The notes below the pieces were generated by a model. That model saw only the letters and a list, made by a program, of their open reading frames with translations, ran no database searches and was not told where the DNA came from. Shown piece after piece: positions 1-5,243 of a DNA stretch of 6,552 bases (its first letter is position 1; each line of letters starts with the position of its first letter). The DNA is from Halomonas sp. (GTDB lineage: Bacteria > Pseudomonadota > Gammaproteobacteria > Pseudomonadales > Halomonadaceae), in assembly GCA_007129225.1 (NCBI GenBank), contig SKVX01000418.1:1-6552 (forward strand), written 5' to 3'. The position numbers and the translations under genes are program-made.

Positions 1-2
1 GG

Positions 3-860
3 CCGCTGGCCAAGGTCACCTTGATCGCGGTGCCGGTGCAGGGCCGCGAGGCGGCACCCGCATTGATCGCCGCCCTCGGCCTGCTCAACCGGCAGCAGGC
101 GCTGGACCCGTTCCGGGACGTGATCCTGATCACCCGCGGCGGCGGCAGCCTGGAGGATCTCTGGGCCTTCAACGACGAGCACCTGGCGCGGGCGATCTTC
201 CATTCGCGCCTGCCGGTGATGTCGGCGGTGGGCCACGAGGTGGACACCACCCTCGCCGACCTGGCCGCGGACGTGCGGGCCCCGACCCCTTCCGCCGCCG
301 CGGAACAGCTGGTTCCGGACCACCACGACCTGCTGCGCAGGCTGGTGAGCCTGGAGCGCCAGCTGCAGCGCGTTACCCAGGCCCGCCTGAACCGCGAGGC
401 CCAGCGACTGGACCACCTGCGGGTGCGGCTGCGCCACCCCGGCGAGGTACTGAACCGCCAGCGCCTCACGCTGGCGGAGTTCGACGCCCGGCTGGCCCGG
501 GCCATGCAGCGTCGCCTGGCCGACGAGCAGCGGCGCCTCGCTCATCTGCAACGGCGGCTGTCGGCACGCCCGCCGCGGCGCGAGGTGGAACAGGCCGGCT
601 TGAGGCTTGCCGCAGCTCGAGCCCGGCTCGAGCAGGCCGCGCAGCACGCCCAGGCTCGCCAACGCGAACGCCTGGCCGGCCTGGTGCGACAGCTGCAGGC
701 GGTCAGCCCGCTGGCGGTACTGGGAAGGGGCTATGCCATTCTTGAGGACGAACGGGGCCGGGTGGTGCGGCGCGCCGCCGATACCCACCCAGGCCAGGCG
801 TTGACCGCCCGCCTGGGAGAGGGGCGACTGAGCGTGGAAGTGAAGCAACGCCTGAAGTAG
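3..860 (+). CDS. xseA: Exodeoxyribonuclease VII large subunit, 3' portion (5' end outside window)
   Basis: The reading frame is open from the window edge, so the gene is truncated by the window. About 285 C-terminal residues are visible, against roughly 450 for the family, so the N-terminal OB-fold DNA-binding domain is missing. XseA with the small subunit XseB forms cytoplasmic exonuclease VII, which degrades single-stranded DNA to oligonucleotides in repair. What is seen: the family signatures TRGGGSLEDLWAFNDE, then SAVGHEVDTTLADLAAD and RAPTPSAAAE, which form the catalytic core (the conserved His-x-x-Asp lies in GHEVD). These are followed by a long Arg/Leu/Gln-rich helical stretch typical of the coiled-coil arm that recruits XseB, and by the C-terminal SPLAVLGRGYAI motif. 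No frameshift is seen. It converges with glrR, with 27 bases between the two stops and no obvious bidirectional terminator. The TTG at 21 is an internal codon, not a start. Confidence 0.96.
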   Translation, partial: PLAKVTLIAVPVQGREAAPALIAALGLLNRQQALDPFRDVILITRGGGSLEDLWAFNDEHLARAIFHSRLPVMSAVGHEVDTTLADLAADVRAPTPSAAAEQLVPDHHDLLRRLVSLERQLQRVTQARLNREAQRLDHLRVRLRHPGEVLNRQRLTLAEFDARLARAMQRRLADEQRRLAHLQRRLSARPPRREVEQAGLRLAAARARLEQAAQHAQARQRERLAGLVRQLQAVSPLAVLGRGYAILEDERGRVVRRAADTHPGQALTARLGEGRLSVEVKQRLK

Positions 861-887
861 GCTTCGCCCGAAAACTGCCTGCGCCGG

Positions 888-2309
<1,422 letters not shown>

Positions 2310-2318
2310 CACGTCATG

Positions 2319-2324
2319 CCTCCC
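2319..2324 (-). promoter_or_regulatory. Ribosome binding site of glrR
   Basis: GGGAGG on the minus strand lies in the 22-base gap between qseG and glrR. It is 9 bases from the ATG at 2309 and 6 bases from the overlapping GTG at 2312, so it does not decide between them. A third ATG at 2317 opens only a two-codon frame that ends in TGA and is not a gene. Confidence 0.6.
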
Positions 2325-2331
2325 AGGCCGC

Positions 2332-2886
2332 TCAAGGCGACTGCTGCCTCAGGTTGATGTTCTGCTCGATGGCCGTCAGCGCCTCGAGCTTCTCGGCAAG
2401 TTGTTCGTTCTCTTCGCGCTGGGCGACGAGCTCTTTCTGTGAGCGAGCCAGCTGACCCGACATGGCTCGTCGGCCCTCCAGCTCGTTACGCCAGTAGCGA
2501 AGCAGCGGCTGCAACCGCTCCGGTGCCGCCTGCAGATGGATTTCGAACAGCTCGGCGGCCTGGGTCCACTGCCGCTCGCTGCCCCAGGCAAGGGTGATGG
2601 CGCGGGCCAGATGGCGCTCATCCTCATCATCCGCCAGCACCGCCTCCAGCTCGATCAGCTTGGCACTGCGCCAGTCGCCGTCACCGCGCTGGGACGCCAG
2701 CCCCAGGGCGATCCAGTTGGGCAGCAGGCAGGCGTCAACCTCGAAGGTCGGTACGCCACCGGGGCAGTCCACGGCCGCCACGACCGCTTCTTCCTCCGCG
2801 GCGACAACGCGACCCTGCTCGGGCAGAAACTCGCAGCCCGCCAGCCATAGTGCGGCGGAACAGGCAAATAGAACCCTGCTTTTCAT
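2332..2886 (-). CDS. qseG: QseG-type outer-membrane lipoprotein
   Basis: A predicted lipoprotein of 184 residues encoded between the kinase and regulator genes, as in enterobacterial glrK-qseG-glrR. The N-terminus has a short basic start (MKSR), a hydrophobic stretch and the lipobox LAGC with Cys18 as the lipidation site. Position +2 is Glu, so Lol sorting to the outer membrane is expected. The middle is acidic and soluble. The C-terminal part (about 130-180) is heptad-like and highly charged, probably a coiled coil, and ends in KLEALTAIEQNINLRQ, which resembles the end of E. coli QseG. It is shorter than the roughly 237-residue E. coli protein. By family knowledge QseG lies in the periplasm and is linked to GlrK sensing; its exact role here is inferred from position. 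The ATG overlaps the glrK stop as ATGA, suggesting translational coupling. A good AAGGAG precedes it. Confidence 0.88.
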   Translation of the reverse strand: MKSRVLFACSAALWLAGCEFLPEQGRVVAAEEEAVVAAVDCPGGVPTFEVDACLLPNWIALGLASQRGDGDWRSAKLIELEAVLADDEDERHLARAITLAWGSERQWTQAAELFEIHLQAAPERLQPLLRYWRNELEGRRAMSGQLARSQKELVAQREENEQLAEKLEALTAIEQNINLRQQSP

Positions 2887-4382
2887 GGATAGTCGCTCCT
2901 TGCGTCCATGCCCGCTTCCACGGGCCTCCTGATATCCTCACTGCTGGAGAGGGGCAGGGACTGGCGCGGCAGCGTCAGTCGAAAGCACACCTCCAGCTCC
3001 CGATCCTCAACCAGCTGGAGACGGCCATTGTGCAGCCGGGCACAATCCGCCGCCACCGAGAGCCCGATGCCGGAGCCCTTGAGCGGCCCCTTGCGCCGTG
3101 AGCGCCCCTGGTAGAAGGGCTCGAATAGCCTGGGCTGGTCGTCCTCGGCAATGGGGTCGCCGCTGTTGGCCACATCCAGCATCAGCCGATCATTGGCGGC
3201 GTGGGCGCGAATCAACAGATCGCCACCGTCGTGGCCATAGGCGATGGCGTTGGACACCAGGTTATCGAGAATACGCCCCACCGCAGTGGGGTCGAGCACC
3301 CACTCCAGCGGGCCCTCGAAGGCCGTCACGCGCATGCGCTTCTGCTCCAGCGCCAGGCGATGCTTGGTGAGGGTGTTCATCACCAGTGCCGCCACGTCCA
3401 CTCGGGCCAGGGCAACGCGCTGGTTGTGCTGCAGCAGGTTGTAGTCGAGCAGTTGCTCGATCAGCCGCTGCAGCTCACGCCCGCTGCTGTCGATGAGCGA
3501 TAGGATCTCGTGCTGGCGCGGAGTGAGCTCGCCCGCCACCCCATCGGAGAGCAGGGCGGAGCCTTCGCGCACGCTGGCCAGGGGGGTCTTGAGCTCGTGG
3601 GACATATGGCGAAGGAACTGCTGCTTCTGGGCCTCCAGGTCGCTCAGCCGGGTCGACAGCCAGTCGAGCCTGTCGCCCAGCTGGACCAGTTCCGCCGGCC
3701 CCTGGATATCCTCGGCCTCGGCCACCTCGGTGCCGGTACCGATGCTCAGGATGCGCCGCTCGAGCTGGCGTACCGGGCGAATGATCAGCCAGCTGAACAG
3801 CAGCATCAGCAGCAGACTGGCCGACACCAGCGCACCGGTCTGCAGCCAGAGCTGGGACTGAACGGCCTCGGCCTGGTCACGAATCATCTCGATGCGATTA
3901 TCGATGTGCTGGTTGGTTGCCTGGCGCATGGCATCGGTGTGCTGGGCGAAAGGCACGAACAGGGAAAGCCAGACATCCAGCGCCTCCGGCTCCAGCTCCG
4001 GCAATTGGGCGAGCAGCTGCATCTGCTCCTCCAGTGCCAGCACGTCGCTGTTGCCGGGCAGCAGCCGCCGCTGCTGGGCCAGCAGCTCACCGAACTCGGC
4101 GTGACGCTCGGCATAGATATCGAGCAGGCTCTCCTGCTCCACCACGGCGTACTGGCGCGCGCTGCGCTCCATCTCCAGAGCAAGGCTGCTGAGCTGGCGC
4201 GCACGACGCGTTTCCTCAATGGCCTGGCGGGCGCTGACATCCGCCAGGCGCGACAGCTCGGAGAGTGCCTGGCCTGCCTGAAACATCAAGATGCCCAGCG
4301 GCAACATCACCACCAGAAATGCCAGCATCACTAGCTGTGGCAGGGAGCGAGGGCGCCAACGGCGCGAGACCCGTTTGGTCAT
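2883..4382 (-). CDS. glrK: GlrK (QseE): membrane sensor histidine kinase
   Basis: Inner-membrane histidine kinase of 499 residues, the partner of GlrR. From the chosen ATG: a basic N-terminus, membrane segment 1 (about 16-36, LVMLAFLVVMLPLGILMF), a periplasmic helical sensor domain (about 37-180), membrane segment 2 (about 182-201), a HAMP-like linker, the dimerisation/phosphoacceptor helix with HELKTP and His262, and the ATPase domain with N-box Asn378 (DNLVSNAIAYG), FEPFYQG and the glycine box GSGIGL (436-441). Recalled E. coli GlrK matches closely at the start (SLRQLVMLAF there, SLPQLVMLAF here), in FLRHLSHELKTPLAS and in KGSGLGLS. That favours the start at 4382. An ATG at 4418 adds 12 residues, and the frame stays open to 4595, which would run through the promoter region and the terminator and is unlikely. 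Neither candidate start has a strong ribosome binding site. It is the first gene of the operon and overlaps qseG by ATGA. Confidence 0.93.
   Translation of the reverse strand: MTKRVSRRWRPRSLPQLVMLAFLVVMLPLGILMFQAGQALSELSRLADVSARQAIEETRRARQLSSLALEMERSARQYAVVEQESLLDIYAERHAEFGELLAQQRRLLPGNSDVLALEEQMQLLAQLPELEPEALDVWLSLFVPFAQHTDAMRQATNQHIDNRIEMIRDQAEAVQSQLWLQTGALVSASLLLMLLFSWLIIRPVRQLERRILSIGTGTEVAEAEDIQGPAELVQLGDRLDWLSTRLSDLEAQKQQFLRHMSHELKTPLASVREGSALLSDGVAGELTPRQHEILSLIDSSGRELQRLIEQLLDYNLLQHNQRVALARVDVAALVMNTLTKHRLALEQKRMRVTAFEGPLEWVLDPTAVGRILDNLVSNAIAYGHDGGDLLIRAHAANDRLMLDVANSGDPIAEDDQPRLFEPFYQGRSRRKGPLKGSGIGLSVAADCARLHNGRLQLVEDRELEVCFRLTLPRQSLPLSSSEDIRRPVEAGMDARSDYP
2896..2901 (-). promoter_or_regulatory. 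Ribosome binding site of qseG
   Basis: AAGGAG on the minus strand, 9 bases before the qseG ATG and lying inside the last codons of glrK. It supports the chosen start and an independent initiation site despite the four-base overlap with glrK. Confidence 0.65.
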
Positions 4383-4432
4383 GACCAGTGTTCTATTCAG
4401 TAGAGAGGGGACCGACATTGGTTCATGCCTGC

Positions 4433-4438
4433 AGGATA
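4433..4438 (-). promoter_or_regulatory. Possible extended -10 promoter element for glrK
   Basis: On the minus strand TGTTATCCT fits the extended -10 pattern TG-N-TATAAT, with 4 of 6 matches in TATCCT. No good -35 hexamer lies 16-18 bases upstream. It sits between the terminator at 4495 and the glrK starts and would place the transcript start near 4426. That leaves about 44 bases of leader for the ATG at 4382 but only about 8 for the ATG at 4418. This is weak evidence; glrK could also depend on read-through of the upstream terminator. Confidence 0.3.
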
Positions 4439-4494
4439 ACAGATTCCACGCTCTTGCCGCGCCTGGGCAGTTCTCGGTGCGTATCGGATTCATG

Positions 4495-4520
4495 AAAAAA
4501 GAGGCCGGCATAGCCGGCCC
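4495..4520 (-). terminator. Intrinsic terminator upstream of glrK
   Basis: Read on the minus strand: a perfect 7-bp stem GGCCGGC / GCCGGCC with the three-base loop TAT, followed by TCTTTTTT. This is a textbook Rho-independent terminator. On the plus strand the run is of A before the stem, so it works only leftwards. It lies about 110 bases before the glrK start and some 725 bases after the argA stop, so it most likely ends a separate transcript made from the sigma-54 promoter at 4978-4963. Confidence 0.88.
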
Positions 4521-4576
4521 AAGTACGCAGGGAACTGAAGGGATTGAAAAGCATGGGCATCGATCGCCTGGTCGAA

Positions 4577-4610
4577 CCATGGCCATACTTTCCATGGGCC
4601 CTAGGGGCCC
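4577..4610 (-). repeat. Overlapping CCATGG and GGGCCC palindromic stem-loops
   Basis: CCATGG occurs at 4577-4582 and 4592-4597 with a nine-base spacer, and GGGCCC at 4596-4601 and 4605-4610 with spacer TAG. Each pair can form a hairpin on the minus-strand RNA, and because they overlap the two folds compete. One ATGGA motif (minus strand, 4595-4591) falls here. Confidence 0.4.
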
Positions 4611-4658
4611 CGAAGCACCGCGACCGAGACTTGGCTACCAGGAGCGTCCGGTACGGGT

Positions 4659-4674
4659 GGGCGGCGAACCGCCC
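4659..4674 (-). repeat. Stem-loop with UUCG loop (GGGCGG/CCGCCC)
   Basis: Minus-strand RNA would form a perfect 6-bp GC stem around UUCG. The closing pair is G-C, not the especially stable C-G form. It adds to the evidence that the 4495-4952 transcript is structured. Confidence 0.5.
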
Positions 4675-4735
4675 GGCTTCGTTTTCCATGTCGCCACCGC
4701 CGCGACTCATGTCGCCGGCGATGCCGTGCTGTTCG

Positions 4736-4751
4736 ATCCCCCGAAGGGGAT
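4736..4751 (-). repeat. Stem-loop with C(UUCG)G tetraloop
   Basis: Minus-strand RNA forms the perfect 6-bp stem ATCCCC / GGGGAT around TTCG, with the C-G closing pair that makes the exceptionally stable UUCG tetraloop. This loop is characteristic of structured RNAs on the strand where it reads TTCG; on the plus strand it reads CGAA. It therefore supports a functional minus-strand RNA. Confidence 0.6.
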
Positions 4752-4766
4752 GAGGCTTCCATGCCG

Positions 4767-4780
4767 GGGCATCCTTGCCC
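4767..4780 (-). other. AGGA tetraloop hairpin, possible CsrA/RsmA site
   Basis: Minus strand GGGCA-AGGA-TGCCC: a perfect 5-bp stem presenting AGGA in the loop. This is the form in which CsrA/RsmA proteins prefer their ANGGA recognition sequence. Five more ANGGA motifs lie in the same predicted transcript (minus strand, starting at 4946, 4797, 4762, 4689 and 4595). Binding is a hypothesis from motif and shape only. Confidence 0.35.
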
Positions 4781-4855
4781 TTCTGGTACCCTTCCTTGCC
4801 TGCTGGCGGTACCCGTCTCATCGCAACCTAAGTTACACATCGCGGAGCAGACGCC

Positions 4856-4913
4856 GATCATCGTTGGCCCGGGTGCACAGGGCATGGGGGGTTACCCGAG
4901 CTTCCCGATGATC
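4856..4913 (-). repeat. Large imperfect stem-loop in the 5' part of the candidate RNA
   Basis: Perfect 8-bp outer arms GATCATCG (4856-4863) and CGATGATC (4906-4913). A second inner helix forms between 4868-4874 and 4894-4900 with one mismatch. The loop contains a run of six C on the minus strand. It follows the 9-bp hairpin at 4916-4942 almost immediately. Confidence 0.5.
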
Positions 4914-4915
4914 AA

Positions 4916-4942
4916 AAGTGGTTCGAGCCGTTTGAACCACTT
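4916..4942 (-). repeat. Perfect 9-bp hairpin near the predicted transcript start
   Basis: Arms AAGTGGTTC and GAACCACTT, perfectly complementary, around a nine-base loop. It starts about 10 bases after the predicted sigma-54 start and is followed on the minus strand by two further T. It could protect the RNA 5' end or act as a weak attenuator. The GGTTCGA core is not part of a tRNA: no cloverleaf can be built around it. Confidence 0.55.
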
Positions 4943-4962
4943 CCGTTGCTCACCCTGTACAT

Positions 4963-4978
4963 TGCTAGAGTCGTGCCA
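4963..4978 (-). promoter_or_regulatory. Sigma-54 promoter reading toward glrK
   Basis: Minus strand TGGCACG-N4-TAGCA matches the sigma-54 consensus TGGCACG-N4-TTGC(A/T) at all but one fixed base. The essential GG (4977-4976) and GC (4965-4964) are present with exactly 10 bases between them. The predicted start is near 4952. It fits the presence of a sigma-54 activator gene (glrR) just downstream and a GlrR-type box and IHF site just upstream. Confidence 0.85.
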
Positions 4979-4999
4979 GAAATCTTACCAAGCATGAAA

Positions 5000-5012
5000 A
5001 ATCAGTAAGTTG
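5000..5012 (+). promoter_or_regulatory. IHF binding site between enhancer and sigma-54 promoter
   Basis: AATCAGTAAGTTG matches the IHF consensus WATCARNNNNTTR at every defined position. It lies between the GlrR box (5087-5104) and the promoter (4978-4963). A bend here would bring the activator to the sigma-54 polymerase, as known for IHF at many sigma-54 promoters including enterobacterial glmY. The consensus is short and matches occur by chance, but the placement is right. Confidence 0.55.
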
Positions 5013-5086
5013 AGTAACACAAGCAGAGCTCGAACGCTCAGAGGCTCTACATAACGGCCGAAAACAGCAGTCTCCACCCGCAAGAT

Positions 5087-5104
5087 TGTCATCATTTGGC
5101 GACA
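5087..5104. promoter_or_regulatory. GlrR activator box, TGTC-N10-GACA
   Basis: A perfect TGTC (5087-5090), ten bases, then GACA (5101-5104): the palindromic box described for GlrR at enterobacterial glmY promoters. The centre is about 140 bases upstream of the predicted transcript start, a normal enhancer distance for NtrC-family activators. The AGAT/ATCT flanks extend the dyad. Confidence 0.75.
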
Positions 5105-5180
5105 TCAAAATCTAACAAAAAGAAATGTTCTAAAAAAACAAAGGCTTGCTTAGTATCTTATTTGAGACAACTTTTAACGC
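5101..5180. other. AT-rich segment in a GC-rich region
   Basis: Strongly A-rich on the plus strand (runs AAAAAAA and AAAAAGAAA), unlike everything around it. It flanks the GlrR box on the side away from the promoter. No open frame is seen. It probably serves as flexible or curved DNA for activator binding, or as a nucleoid-protein target; it is not enough to call horizontal transfer. Confidence 0.4.
5152..5169. promoter_or_regulatory. Possible degenerate second GlrR box
   Basis: AGTA-N10-GACA keeps 6 of the 8 defined bases of the GlrR box, with an intact GACA half (5166-5169). It lies 65 bases, about six helical turns, beyond the perfect box. Enterobacterial promoters have several GlrR sites, so a second weaker one is plausible, but chance is a fair alternative. 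Confidence 0.25.
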
Positions 5181-5201
5181 GGCGTAGCTCTGCAGCGACA
5201 G

Positions 5202-5233
5202 CGCCGCAGCCGGCGGGGATTGCCGGTGCGGCG
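5202..5233 (-). terminator. Stem-loop after argA, possible terminator without U-tract
   Basis: On the minus strand CGCCGCA pairs with TGCGGCG (7 bp) and CCGGC with GCCGG (5 bp), with one bulged base and a seven-base loop. It begins 11 bases after the argA stop. No run of T follows, so it is not a canonical intrinsic terminator. It may stabilise the argA 3' end or assist Rho-dependent termination. Confidence 0.45.
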
Positions 5234-5243
5234 ATGGTGACGT

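Larger units (their letters stand above)
4495..4952 (-). ncRNA. Candidate GlrR/sigma-54-controlled small RNA (GlmY-position RNA)
   Basis: Boundaries are inferred: the 5' end about 12 bases after the GC of the sigma-54 -12 element (near 4952), the 3' end at the intrinsic terminator, giving about 450 nt. The sequence is dense in stem-loops: perfect 9-bp arms at 4916-4942, a larger hairpin at 4856-4913, two UUCG-loop hairpins (4736-4751 and 4659-4674), an AGGA tetraloop (4767-4780) and GGGCCC/CCATGG palindromes near 4577-4610. An open frame on the same strand (4821-4423, 132 codons) resembles no family I know, lacks a clear ribosome binding site and would run through the terminator, so I favour a non-coding RNA. 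In enterobacteria the GlmY small RNA occupies this place upstream of glrK and is activated by GlrR with sigma-54; it acts by sequestering RapZ. Position and promoter agree with that model. Length is over twice that of GlmY and no sequence match was visible by eye, so the symbol is withheld. Confidence 0.6.

Noticed and set aside
861..887. Bidirectional terminator between xseA and glrR
   Set aside because: Only a 3-bp GGC/GCC stem is visible in the 27-base gap, with no T-run; not supportable.
3510..4334. Plus-strand open frame of 274 codons
   Set aside because: Antisense to glrK. It is rich in Leu/Gln/His as expected from the mirrored codon bias, with no motif.
4495..4860. tmRNA, RNase P RNA, 4.5S RNA, cobalamin, FMN or TPP riboswitch
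   Set aside because: None of the conserved core sequences I know for these RNAs is present on either strand.
4920..4941. tRNA-like GGTTCGA / TTTGAACC segment
   Set aside because: Only the T-loop-like heptamer resembles a tRNA. No acceptor, D or anticodon arms can be built on either strand; it is better explained as a simple hairpin.
4960..4995. Overlapping sigma-70 promoter at the sigma-54 site, as in some enterobacterial glmY genes
   Set aside because: TTGGTA with CTAGCA or TAGCAA about 17-18 bases later matches the -10 consensus poorly, so it is not called.
4984..5010. CTTAC...GTAAG inverted repeat, considered as a GacA box
   Set aside because: The GacA box is GTAAG-N6-CTTAC. Here the halves are in the opposite order and 16 bases apart.
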